Origin: Planctomycetota bacterium
GTDB lineage: Bacteria > Planctomycetota > UBA1135 > GCA-002686595
Direction of reading: 5' to 3'
Assembly: GCA_030746555.1 (NCBI GenBank)
Contig: JASLMK010000072.1
Span: forward strand, 86,307 to 150,306
Length of the DNA: 64,000 nt
A model generated the notes under the pieces. It saw nothing but the letters and a program-made list of their open reading frames with translations, had not been told where the DNA came from and did no database searches. Positions 37,222-45,685 of this stretch are shown here, piece after piece. Position 1 is the stretch's first letter; every line of letters starts with the position of its first letter. Made by a program: the position numbers and the translations under genes.

Positions 37222-38076
37222 CTACCCTCGCGAAGAGACGCGCTTGAGGAACTCGCGCTCCGCGCGCGTCAGGGAGCCCATCCCCTCGCGCTGGATCTTC
37301 TCCAGGAGTCGGTCCATGCGCTCCTCGTCGCCGCGCCGGCGTGCGACGCGCGCGGCCTCGCGCCTGAGCTGGAGCGTCCGCAGAGGATCCCGGTGGATCC
37401 ATCCGGTCCGCACGGCCGCGAAGCCCCAGGCGGCGCCACCAAGATGCACCCAGTGCGCCACCCCGTCTCCGGCACCGACCCGCAGGGAGGCCAGGACGGC
37501 GAACAGGTCGAAGCCGACGATCAGCGCCGCGAGGAACCACAGGCGCACGGGGATGAACAGGACCAGCACCTGGGCGGCCGGACGCAGGGCCGCGGCGGCG
37601 ACGACGACTCCCAGGACGGCGCCCGAAGCCCCCAGGGCGACGCCGCCCCCCGGGTCGAGCAGGCCGCCGAACACCAGGTGCGCCAGGGCGCCCGAGACCA
37701 TCGCCCCCCCGTAGAGCACGGCGAAACGCCGCGAGCCGACCAGCCCCTCCAGCATCGTGCCGAAGAAGTACAGGAGCAGGGAGTTCCACAGGATGTGCGT
37801 CGGGGTGCGCACGCTGTGCAGGAAGCCGTAGGTGACCACCTGCCACACGGGAGCGAACGGGAACCAATCCGCCCACAAGGAGCGGTCCAGGCCCAGGAGG
37901 CGCTCGGGCCAAGCCCACAGGCCGGCCAGCCAGAGCAGGAATCCGGCGGCGAACACGCCGGCGTTCACGAGCAGCAGCGCCCGAGTCACGGGCGTCAGGG
38001 TGGGCAGAGCCAGGTGCGCTCCGCCGTCGAAGGGGGCGCCGCCCTCGCCGGGCTCCCTCGACAGGTAGTCCCTCAC
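37222..38076 (-). CDS. rhomboid family intramembrane serine protease
   Basis: The 284-residue protein has six predicted helices. The catalytic dyad is Ser151 in GASGAVLG and His211 in HWVHLGGAAWGF; an HILWNSLLLY helix supplies the usual Asn/His before it. The C-terminal soluble tail (DEERMDRLLEKIQREGMGSL) is a known helical appendage of bacterial rhomboids. It cleaves membrane-anchored proteins within the bilayer; the substrate is unknown. It starts 1 bp after folD. Confidence 0.92.
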   Translation of the reverse strand: MRDYLSREPGEGGAPFDGGAHLALPTLTPVTRALLLVNAGVFAAGFLLWLAGLWAWPERLLGLDRSLWADWFPFAPVWQVVTYGFLHSVRTPTHILWNSLLLYFFGTMLEGLVGSRRFAVLYGGAMVSGALAHLVFGGLLDPGGGVALGASGAVLGVVVAAAALRPAAQVLVLFIPVRLWFLAALIVGFDLFAVLASLRVGAGDGVAHWVHLGGAAWGFAAVRTGWIHRDPLRTLQLRREAARVARRRGDEERMDRLLEKIQREGMGSLTRAEREFLKRVSSRG

Positions 38077-38077
38077 T

Positions 38078-38974
38078 TCAGATCCCGGCCCCCGTCGTAC
38101 GGCCGGGGCTGGCCACGGCGTCGAGGGCAGCCTCGGCGGCGCGGGCGGTGTTCTTCAACAGCATCGCGATGGTCATCGGCCCTACGCCGCCGGGAACTGG
38201 AGTGATCGCCCCCGCGCGGGCGCTCGCGGCCCCAAACTCCACGTCCCCGCAGAGCTTCCCGTCGGCCCCGCGGTTGATCCCCACGTCCAAGACGCAGGCG
38301 CCCGGCCGGATCCACTCCCCCCGGATCAGGCCGGCGCGGCCGACCGCGGCCACGATCACGTCGCCGGTCCCCACGACACCGGCCAGATCGGCGGTCCTGC
38401 TGTGGCAGATCGTGACGGTGGCGTTGCGCGCCAACAGGAGCTGGGCCACGGGCTTGCCGACCAACTGAGAACGCCCGACGACGACCGCGTGGCGGCCGGC
38501 GAGCTCGATCCCGTAGCGGTCGCAGAGCTCGATGCAACCCGCGGGCGTGCACGGCACCAGGCCGGGCAGGTCCATCGCCAGGGCGGCCACGTTGCGCGGG
38601 TGCAGACCGTCCACGTCCTTGCGCGGGTCGATGGCCTCCACGACGCCGGCGGGGTCAAGCTGCGCGGGCAGCGGCAACTGCACCAGGATGCCGTGGACGC
38701 TCCCGTCCGCGCCAAGCTCCCTGACGAGGGCCTCGAGGTCTGGTTGGGAGATCGTCGCCTCGGGGCGCAGGGTGCGCACGGCGATGCCCGCCTCGGTCGC
38801 CGCCCGGTCCTTGTTGCGCACGTAGACCTCGCTCGCGGGGTCGTCCCCCACCAGCACGACCGCCAGCCCGGGCCGCACACCGCGCTCCACGATCCTGGCG
38901 ACGTCCTCCGCGACCTCCGCGCGCACGAGGGCCGCGGTCGCCTTCCCGTCCATGATGCGCACCCGATCCTTCAT
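38078..38974 (-). CDS. folD: bifunctional methylenetetrahydrofolate dehydrogenase/cyclohydrolase FolD
   Basis: The 298-residue enzyme, from ATG 38974, interconverts methylene-, methenyl- and formyl-tetrahydrofolate. Motifs present are [10 protein letters not shown] with the catalytic lysine, [12 protein letters not shown], the NADP loop [13 protein letters not shown] and [19 protein letters not shown] nine bases upstream is a possible but less likely start. Length and motifs are standard. Confidence 0.96.
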   Translation of the reverse strand: MKDRVRIMDGKATAALVRAEVAEDVARIVERGVRPGLAVVLVGDDPASEVYVRNKDRAATEAGIAVRTLRPEATISQPDLEALVRELGADGSVHGILVQLPLPAQLDPAGVVEAIDPRKDVDGLHPRNVAALAMDLPGLVPCTPAGCIELCDRYGIELAGRHAVVVGRSQLVGKPVAQLLLARNATVTICHSRTADLAGVVGTGDVIVAAVGRAGLIRGEWIRPGACVLDVGINRGADGKLCGDVEFGAASARAGAITPVPGGVGPMTIAMLLKNTARAAEAALDAVASPGRTTGAGI

Positions 38975-39026
38975 GGGGATCACTATAGGCCGCGCCGCGC
39001 CGCGCGACGAGGGCGCAGCGGCCCGA

Positions 39027-40175
39027 TCAGCGCTCCACCGACGCCTGAGCCTCGGGCTTGGGGCCGAGCTGCCCCTCCTGGGGCGTGACCTCGTCGTCGG
39101 TGTAGCGGTGCAGGCTCTTCTGGCTGTCAGGCAGGTAGCCGAAGACCTGGAAGGTGATGAAGATCGAGAAGGCGCCGCCGAGCAGCACGCTCATGGCCTT
39201 CGCGCCCCGGTAGCCGCCGAGCATCCTCAGGTGGATGTAGACCACGTAGATCAGCCACGTGATCAGGGCCGAGTTCTCCTTGCTGTCCCAGCCCCAGTAG
39301 TTGGCCCAGGCCTCTTGCGCCCAGAAGGCGCCCATCCACAGACCGGCGGTCAGGAAGGGCATCCCGACGGCAAAGGCCCGGAAGCTCACGTCGTCCAGCT
39401 CGCGCTCCAGCCGGGCGAGACCCGCCGCGTCGGGCATGCTCCCGCGCCGCACCAGCACCCAGAAGACGACGCCCGAGAGGGCCAGCACGGGCAGGGTGAC
39501 CACGTGCAGGAACGGGATCAGGGTCAAAGCGCCCAGGATCAGCCACTGGCCGCCGCGGGACTGGCCGCCGTGCAGCACGCCGCTCCAAAAGCGCGTGATG
39601 AAGTAGACCAGACAGATCACGCCCGCGATCCCCAGGGTCGCGTAGCTGAAGATCAGGGCGACGATGTGGGGCGCGAACCAGTAGGACTGCAGCGCCGGCG
39701 GCAGGTCCCGCTGGGCCGTGGACAGGCCGCGCAGGTGGGCGACCGTCCCCAGGACGCCGAGCAGGACGATCACGATCATGGAGTCGTCCACGAGCGCCCA
39801 GCCCGGCCCGCGGCGGTGCAGGCCCAGGGCGAAGTGCAGGACGAGGAGCGAGGACAACAAGGCGACGCAGAAGACCGTGAGGACCTCGCTCATGGTCTGG
39901 CTGGGGAAGTGGTTCACCTCCACGTAGCGTGCCCACAGGGAGGCCAGGCCGACCGCCGTGCCGGCGGCCAGGGCGACGACCGCGGGCGAGCGGCCCGCCG
40001 AGGAACCGGGAGCGTCTGACGCTCCGCCGCCGGCCGCCGCGCGCGCCGCCACGAAGTGGCCCCTGGCGCCGAGGAAGGCGAGCAGGACGCCGACGGCGCA
40101 GCACACCTCCATCAGCAGAACCCAGCGCGCCGAGGCCGCCAGCTGTCCCCAATCGGTCCACTCCGCCAAGCTCAT
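39027..40175 (-). CDS. ccsA: cytochrome c biogenesis protein CcsA (ResC)
   Basis: The 382-residue membrane protein has about eight helices. It carries the tryptophan-rich heme-handling motif in a WGWDSKE form ([18 protein letters not shown]) and a conserved histidine before it ([15 protein letters not shown]). Its ATG overlaps the resB-like stop (ATGA). With ResB it forms the system II heme-transfer and cytochrome c assembly complex in the cytoplasmic membrane. Confidence 0.93.
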   Translation of the reverse strand: MSLAEWTDWGQLAASARWVLLMEVCCAVGVLLAFLGARGHFVAARAAAGGGASDAPGSSAGRSPAVVALAAGTAVGLASLWARYVEVNHFPSQTMSEVLTVFCVALLSSLLVLHFALGLHRRGPGWALVDDSMIVIVLLGVLGTVAHLRGLSTAQRDLPPALQSYWFAPHIVALIFSYATLGIAGVICLVYFITRFWSGVLHGGQSRGGQWLILGALTLIPFLHVVTLPVLALSGVVFWVLVRRGSMPDAAGLARLERELDDVSFRAFAVGMPFLTAGLWMGAFWAQEAWANYWGWDSKENSALITWLIYVVYIHLRMLGGYRGAKAMSVLLGGAFSIFITFQVFGYLPDSQKSLHRYTDDEVTPQEGQLGPKPEAQASVER

Positions 40176-42775
40176 GCGGCACTCCCGCGTCTCTTGCGTC
40201 GGGCGAGGACGATCGGCCGTACGAGGAAGGCCAGGACCGTCCCGGCGATGATGGTGTACATCCCGGTCAGCACGGTCGGGATGCCCGGGTCGTAGACGAC
40301 GCCGATGCCCGAGTAGGTCGGGATCTCGGGGATGGCGTTGGTCTGGAAGAAGCGATACCCGGCGTGGGTCAGGTAGTCGTTGACGCGGATCTCCCGCTCG
40401 CGCTCGGAGCCGGTGTCCAGGCGCAGCACGGGGCCGGCGAAGTCCCGCTGGCCGTCGCCGTCGATGTCCTCGAGGGCGATGACCCGCGTCCCGTGGCGCT
40501 CGCCGAGCAGGCGCGAGTCCGCCGCGTCGCGCGTCTCGATCAGCCGCCCGTCCACCCCGGAGTAGACGTGCCAGCGCCCGTCGGGGTCCTCGTCGAACAC
40601 GGTCAACACGCTGCGCCACTCATAGGGCATCACCGCGTCGTTCTCGAAGAAGCTGAGATGGAAGCGCTCGTCACCCGACTGCCAGCGGTCGGCCAGGCTG
40701 TGTTCGGTGGTCGCCAGGCGGACGACCTCGCTAGTCTCGTCGACGGTGCCGGGGTCCTGGGTGATGCGCAGCTCGAGTCCCGAGGGGTCGCTGGAGTAGA
40801 AGTCCTCCTCGAACCCCGCCACGCCCAGGCGCTCCTCCAGGAACAGGACCTGCTTGTCCGCGAAGGCGTCCGCGTAGGCGTTCTCGAACACGATGCTCCC
40901 CGGAACGGACAGGGGGTCGCCGGAGGAAAGGACGACGCCCCCGGCCTCGGGCTGGGCCTCGCTGTGGAGCCGGGCCTCGCCGTCCTCGTTCCAGGCGAGC
41001 ACGAAGCGCGGCGGCCCCGCGGAGGCCCAGCGCTCCCACTCCAGGCGCACGACGAGGTGGTCGTGGGTGTACTGCTCGAGCTTGCCGTGCTTCTCCGCGT
41101 CGACGCGCTCGTGGACGAGGCGGCGCTCGACCTCTCCCCCGTCGGGGGGCGTGATGTCCAGCCACACCGCCGGGGCGTGGGGCGGTTGCTCCGCCAGGGG
41201 GCGCTCGTCGCGGATCTCCGTCAGCTCCTCGCGGTCCACGCGGTAGGCGGCCGTCGCGTCGCTGACGACGATCCGATAGCCCCCCGGAGCCTCGAGGGTG
41301 TCGCCGACGCCAAACGGCACGCGCTGCGCCTGCACGTCGCCGCTCTCGAGGTCCCGCAGCTCGAGGGTGCCGACGATCTCCTCGGCGGGGAACAGCGCCC
41401 CGGCGTCCGGATCGCCGAACACCGCCTTGATGCGCACCTGCCAGGCGAGGTCGTGGTAGACGTCCTGTCCGGGGTAGGCCGGCGAGAGGAACTCCGAGCG
41501 CGACAGGCGCGGCATGTCCTCGAAGGCCACGCCGGAGGCCCGCGCCGCGAGCAGGCCCTGGTAGTCGGGGACGGTCAACTCGAGGACCGGGCCGAGCCCC
41601 TCTCCGGCGTGCTCCTCGCCGGCCTCGCTCAAGAGCCACTCGCTCACCTCGGCCCGGTCGTGGAGGCCCAGGACCTCCAGGCGCACGCGCGGCCGCAGGC
41701 CTCCGTCCTCGTCGGCAACGAAGTCCAGGTCGATCGTACGGCCCTCCCAGAGGGTGTAGGTCGGCGGACGCGAGCTGAAGCGGTCATCGGCGAAGCCCAC
41801 CTCCAGCTGCCTCCAGTCCTTGCGCGCGAAGCGCTGCAGGTGCAGCCAGAACGGCATCGCCCGCCGGTCGTCGGGGCTGTGGTAGGCCCAGAACTCGTTC
41901 TGGGGCTCCCGCTCCAGGTCGAGGTGCAGGATGCCGCGCACGGTCTGGGACTTGGAGACGGCGCCGCCCACGAGCATCACGAGGATGCCCACGTGGGTGG
42001 TGACGAAGCCGATCTTCTCGATCGAGAGCCAGCGCGCAGGCTTGCCGCGCCAGGTGTTGGCGAAGACCGACGCCCCGAGCAGCCCCAGAAGGGTCGCGAA
42101 CCACCAGGACTTGTAGGTGCGGTTGAGGTGCAGGGCGGTGCAGACGTCGAAGGCCCGCCGCAAGAGGGCGTCGTGGCGCTCGACGAAGGCGCCGATCTCG
42201 TTCGACTTGGGGCCGGAGGCGAAGGCGCTGGCCATCTGCTTCTTGCGGTTCTTCTCCTCCTCTCGCCCGTAGCGCCGCCCGAATGCCTCCAGGCGCTCGT
42301 CGAGCCCCGGCGGCAGCTCGGCCTCGGGCATGCCGATGCCGTAGGGGTGCAGCAGGTGGTAGAGGAAGTACCCCTCCGCCCAGCGGAACGCCGCGTACTG
42401 CTCCTCGTAGTTGGCGGCCGTGACGCGCTGGTCGGGATCCTCGAAGCCGTCGATCTGCGGCACCAGGACGCCGACGGCGACCGCCAGGGTCGTCATCGCG
42501 ACCAGGCTCACGCCGACCTGGACCGTGCGCAAGAAGCGCCAGATGGCCGAACGCTGCAGGAAGCAGAGCCAGCCGGCCGAGGCCAAGAAAGCGCTGAAGA
42601 TCCAGTCGCGGGGCTGCATGCCGCCCACGCCGAAGCCGTCCAGCATCACGCCCACCGCCTGGCCGGCGACCATGAGCACCAGGGTCATGGCGCTCGCGGA
42701 GGCGAAGCCCCAACGGAACGCGCGCGCCCGCGGCATCTCCATGCTCTTCTCCGTGCTCTGCTCTTCTGCGTCCAT
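40172..42775 (-). CDS. ResB-like cytochrome c biogenesis protein, large
   Basis: This 867-residue protein has four or five helices in the first 280 residues, a very large periplasmic part (about 285-825), and a last helix near 835-855 (GMYTIIAGTVLAFLVRPIVL). The helix VTTHVGILVMLVGGAVSKSQ and the final YFQ-like TNAIPEIPTYSGIGVVYDPG are ResB hallmarks. It is nearly twice the length of Bacillus ResB, as seen in other planctomycete-type bacteria. It is coupled to ccsA. Confidence 0.9.
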   Translation of the reverse strand: MDAEEQSTEKSMEMPRARAFRWGFASASAMTLVLMVAGQAVGVMLDGFGVGGMQPRDWIFSAFLASAGWLCFLQRSAIWRFLRTVQVGVSLVAMTTLAVAVGVLVPQIDGFEDPDQRVTAANYEEQYAAFRWAEGYFLYHLLHPYGIGMPEAELPPGLDERLEAFGRRYGREEEKNRKKQMASAFASGPKSNEIGAFVERHDALLRRAFDVCTALHLNRTYKSWWFATLLGLLGASVFANTWRGKPARWLSIEKIGFVTTHVGILVMLVGGAVSKSQTVRGILHLDLEREPQNEFWAYHSPDDRRAMPFWLHLQRFARKDWRQLEVGFADDRFSSRPPTYTLWEGRTIDLDFVADEDGGLRPRVRLEVLGLHDRAEVSEWLLSEAGEEHAGEGLGPVLELTVPDYQGLLAARASGVAFEDMPRLSRSEFLSPAYPGQDVYHDLAWQVRIKAVFGDPDAGALFPAEEIVGTLELRDLESGDVQAQRVPFGVGDTLEAPGGYRIVVSDATAAYRVDREELTEIRDERPLAEQPPHAPAVWLDITPPDGGEVERRLVHERVDAEKHGKLEQYTHDHLVVRLEWERWASAGPPRFVLAWNEDGEARLHSEAQPEAGGVVLSSGDPLSVPGSIVFENAYADAFADKQVLFLEERLGVAGFEEDFYSSDPSGLELRITQDPGTVDETSEVVRLATTEHSLADRWQSGDERFHLSFFENDAVMPYEWRSVLTVFDEDPDGRWHVYSGVDGRLIETRDAADSRLLGERHGTRVIALEDIDGDGQRDFAGPVLRLDTGSEREREIRVNDYLTHAGYRFFQTNAIPEIPTYSGIGVVYDPGIPTVLTGMYTIIAGTVLAFLVRPIVLARRKRRGSAA

Positions 42776-42792
42776 GGCTGTCGCGTCGGTCT

Positions 42793-43803
42793 CTACCAGC
42801 GCCGCTCGAGGACGTACCCGCCCAGGGCCTCGAGGGCGTCGCGGGCCTGCGAGGCCCCCAGCCCCTCCAGGCGCTCCAGGGCCCCGCGGGTCAACTCGCC
42901 GGCCCGCGCCAAGGCGTACTCCACGCCGGGCTCGAGGTCACACACCGAGCGCAACAGCTCGGCGCGCCCGCGCCCGCTCGCCGCTTCCTCCACCGCCTCC
43001 GCCGGCAAGGTGTAGGCGTCCCTGATCCGCGACCGCGCGGCCTCGGAAGCCCGGGCGTAGGTCCACAGCACCGGCAACGTGACCTTCCCGTCCTCCACGT
43101 CGTTGCCGACCGACTTGCCGACCACCTCGGGGTTGCCGACGACGTCGAGGCAGTCGTCGATGATCTGGAAGGCGAGGCCGATCTCGTAGCCGAAGGCGCG
43201 CATGCGCGCCCCGCCCTCCTCGTTCCCGCTGGGATAGCACGCTCCGAGCTCGCAGGCCGCCCCGTACAGGGTCGCGGTCTTGGCGCCGGCGATCGCCTCG
43301 TAGTCGCCTTGGCTCATCTCGAAGTCGTAGCGCCGGGTGCTCTGCTCGATCTCCCCGACGCAGATGCGGCGGGTAGCCTCGGACAGCACGCGGCTGCACA
43401 TGCGCGAGGAGAGCTCGGTCGAGAGGGCGAAGGCCCGCGCGTAGAGGAAGTCCCCGAGCAGGACCGCGACCTGGTTGTCCCAGCGTTCGTTGACGCAGGC
43501 CACGCGCCGGCGCACCGTGGCGCCGTCGAGCACGTCGTCGTGGACGAGGGTCGCGAGGTGGATCATCTCCACGATGCAGGCCACCGCGGGATGCTCGTCG
43601 GTCGAGTTCCCCCCCGCCTCGCCCGCGAGCAAGGTCAGGGACGCACGCAGCTGCTTGCCCCGGAAGCGCGCGATGTGCCCGGTCATGTCGCGCACAGCGG
43701 GAGAGGCCTCGTCGAGCTGGCCCGCGAGGAGCTCGCGCATGCGCTCCAGGCCTTCGGCGACGGGCTCCTGCAGGAGCACCAGGCGGGCGTCGGGTGCGGT
43801 CAT
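42793..43803 (-). CDS. polyprenyl (octaprenyl-type) diphosphate synthase
   Basis: The 336-residue enzyme has both aspartate-rich motifs: DDVLD in LVHDDVLDGATVRRR and DDCLD in FQIIDDCLD. The basic FRGKQLRASLTLLAGE region, near the start, binds the allylic substrate. These fit long-chain trans-prenyl transferases that make quinone side chains. It overlaps the mobA-like stop by ATGA and lies 17 bp before resB, so quinone and cytochrome functions share an operon here. Confidence 0.93.
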   Translation of the reverse strand: MTAPDARLVLLQEPVAEGLERMRELLAGQLDEASPAVRDMTGHIARFRGKQLRASLTLLAGEAGGNSTDEHPAVACIVEMIHLATLVHDDVLDGATVRRRVACVNERWDNQVAVLLGDFLYARAFALSTELSSRMCSRVLSEATRRICVGEIEQSTRRYDFEMSQGDYEAIAGAKTATLYGAACELGACYPSGNEEGGARMRAFGYEIGLAFQIIDDCLDVVGNPEVVGKSVGNDVEDGKVTLPVLWTYARASEAARSRIRDAYTLPAEAVEEAASGRGRAELLRSVCDLEPGVEYALARAGELTRGALERLEGLGASQARDALEALGGYVLERRW

Positions 43804-44465
43804 CCAGGCCCTCCCGCACCAGCCTCGCCCTCGCTGGCGCGCTCGCGCTCCCACTCCTCGGGCGTGTTCAGGTTCACCACCCGCTCCGCGCAGGCCGCGC
43901 TGCCGGGGGGATCGGCCGCCGGCAGGGTCCCCCAGCGGACCGCGCGCCCGCCCTCGGTGGGGAAGTCGAGGAACGCCAGCACGCGCCGGCGGCCCGCAGC
44001 CAGGGCCGCCCGCATGGGAGCGAGGCAGCGGCGGTGGTAGATCGCGCAGACGGGCTCGGGCAGCTCCTCGCGCCCGACGGCGAAGCAGCAGTCCAACCCC
44101 TCGCTGCGCGCGCGCTCGAGCAAGCCGTCGAGCAGGCGCGTCTCCACCCGCGGCATGTCGCAGGCCAGGACGCAGAACCACTCGGCGTCCACGCCGGACA
44201 GGGCCGAGCGGATGCCCGCCGCAGGCCCCACGTCGCCCGGCGCGTCGAGGACACAGTCCAGGCCCAGCTCGCCGTAGCGGCGCCGGGGGCCGACCGCCAG
44301 GACGGTCTCGCCGGCCACGCCGGCCACGCAGGCCACGGCGCGCTCGAGCAGGGTGCGCCCACCCAGGTCGAGGGTCGCCTTGTCGCGCCCCATGCGCGAG
44401 CTGGCCCCGCCGCAGAGGACGACGCCGCACACCTCGGCCCGTGCGGGGTTCTCGGCGTCGGTCAT
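43800..44465 (-). CDS. MobA-like molybdenum cofactor guanylyltransferase
   Basis: The 221-residue protein has the nucleotide-binding opening LCGGASSRMGRDKATL and the magnesium motif VLACDMP. It ends with VNLNTPEEWE, where MobA proteins have VNTPEE. It should attach GMP to molybdopterin, though related NTP transferases cannot be fully excluded. It is the first gene of a coupled set with the prenyl synthase, resB and ccsA. The tatA-like gene ends before it. Molybdoenzymes are often Tat substrates, so this neighbourhood makes sense. Confidence 0.88.
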   Translation of the reverse strand: MTDAENPARAEVCGVVLCGGASSRMGRDKATLDLGGRTLLERAVACVAGVAGETVLAVGPRRRYGELGLDCVLDAPGDVGPAAGIRSALSGVDAEWFCVLACDMPRVETRLLDGLLERARSEGLDCCFAVGREELPEPVCAIYHRRCLAPMRAALAAGRRRVLAFLDFPTEGGRAVRWGTLPAADPPGSAACAERVVNLNTPEEWERERASEGEAGAGGPG

Positions 44466-44488
44466 CCGGGAAGAGTCGCCGACGGCGA

Positions 44489-44701
44489 TCACCCCTCCTC
44501 GCTCTCCTTCGCCTCGTCGGCCGACTCGGACTCCTCGGGGAGCTCCCCCTTCTCGCCCCCGCCCAGTCCCTTCTTGAACTCGTTCACACTCGATCCCATG
44601 GCTCGCGCCAGGGCCGGGAGCTTGGCGGCTCCGAAGAGGAAGACGAGCACGAGCGCGATGGGCCAGAGCTCCTGCCAACCGATGATCGCCGTCTGCAGCA
44701 T
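44489..44701 (-). CDS. tatA: Sec-independent translocase subunit TatA/E-like
   Basis: The 70-residue protein has one N-terminal helix (WPIALVLVFLFGAAKLPALA), the FG motif, an amphipathic helix (AMGSSVNEFKKGL) and an acidic tail. This is the TatA layout. No tatB or tatC is close by. Confidence 0.92.
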   Translation of the reverse strand: MLQTAIIGWQELWPIALVLVFLFGAAKLPALARAMGSSVNEFKKGLGGGEKGELPEESESADEAKESEEG

Positions 44702-44714
44702 GGTGTTCGCTGGC

Positions 44715-44746
44715 GCCCCGGTATCCCGCGGGGCTTCGGTCCGAAG
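44715..44746 (-). terminator. possible hairpins between methyltransferase and tatA genes
   Basis: GCCCCG/CGGGGC with an 8-base loop (44715-44734) is followed at once by CTTCGG-T-CCGAAG (44734-44746). They lie downstream of the methyltransferase stop. No clear T-run follows, so function is uncertain. Confidence 0.3.
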
Positions 44747-44794
44747 GGTCGCTCCCTCGGAGGCGGGTCTGTGGCCCGCGCGTCTCCGGTGCGA

Positions 44795-45685
44795 CTACGC
44801 GTTCTTTCGGCCAGATTCTAGTTCAAGGCCGAACGGAAAGCCCCCCGAACCCGCTCCGAACAAGGGCGGGATGGGCCAGCCCAGTTCTGCGCACAAGGCG
44901 GGGACCCTGCGCCCCAGGCGCCGGCGCTGGCGGGGGGCGAGGGGCGGCGGTTCCCGGTCGGGGCTGGCGAGAGTGCCCTCGGCCTTGCTGCCCAGGGCCG
45001 CTGTGGCGCCGACGCGCAAGCCGCAGGCCGCCAGGCGCGCGCGGACCCGGCTGGCGGCGCTGTAGGTGGCGAGCCAGCCGCCCGGCCGCAGCCGTCGGGC
45101 GAGGACGCGCAGGAACTCGGGCTCCCACAGGGAGCCGTCCACCGCCGGCGAGAAGGGATCGAGGAACACGGCGTCGTAGGTCTCCTCGCGGGGCGGCAGG
45201 GTCTCCCGCCCGTCGCCCACGAGCAGGGAGAGGCGCCCCGCCTCACCGAACTCGACCGGCGCTCCTCCCGCGGCGCGGGCGGAATCCAAGGCCCCGGTGA
45301 CCACCGCCAACCAGGCCGCGGCCTCGCGCGCCAGCTCGCCATCGCCCCAGAGCGACGCGTCGGCCACCAGGCGCCGGCCCGCCTCCAGGACGGTCGGGTC
45401 GGACTCGAGGCTGGTCACCGCGAGCCGAGGGGAGCCGGGAGCCTCCGCGGCGCAGGCCGCCAGGGCCGCCAGGTTCATCCCCGGTCCGGTGCCCACGTCG
45501 AGCACGGCGAAGGGCCGAGGGTCGTCACGCGCCAAGCCGTCGGCGACGCGGCAGCCGAGCACGTAGCGCTCCCGCGCCTCCGTCCAGGCCCCCACCCGCG
45601 AGTGACAGGTCTCGCCGTGGCCGGGATGGCAGAGGGTCGGCGTGCCGTCGGCCGTCCTGCGCACGCTCCAAGTCTCAGCGGGCAT
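44795..45685 (-). CDS. MnmC-like (MnmD) SAM-dependent methyltransferase
   Basis: The 296-residue protein begins MPAETWSVRRTADGTPTLCH, like MnmC/MnmD, whose substrate is the wobble uridine of certain tRNAs. It carries the SAM loop LDVGTGPGMNL, an acidic TSLESDP, and the catalytic-type AVFLDPFSPAVDGSLW (usual form DAFSPxxxPxLW). The FAD oxidase domain of full MnmC is absent. Its start lies 11 bp inside the end of the kinase-WD40 gene, so both are on one transcript. Confidence 0.85.
   Translation of the reverse strand: MPAETWSVRRTADGTPTLCHPGHGETCHSRVGAWTEARERYVLGCRVADGLARDDPRPFAVLDVGTGPGMNLAALAACAAEAPGSPRLAVTSLESDPTVLEAGRRLVADASLWGDGELAREAAAWLAVVTGALDSARAAGGAPVEFGEAGRLSLLVGDGRETLPPREETYDAVFLDPFSPAVDGSLWEPEFLRVLARRLRPGGWLATYSAASRVRARLAACGLRVGATAALGSKAEGTLASPDREPPPLAPRQRRRLGRRVPALCAELGWPIPPLFGAGSGGFPFGLELESGRKNA

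Noticed and set aside
39929..43015. Plus-strand open frame of about 1000 codons over resB and the prenyl synthase
   Set aside because: Antisense shadow of resB and neighbouring genes; no domain and no ribosome site.
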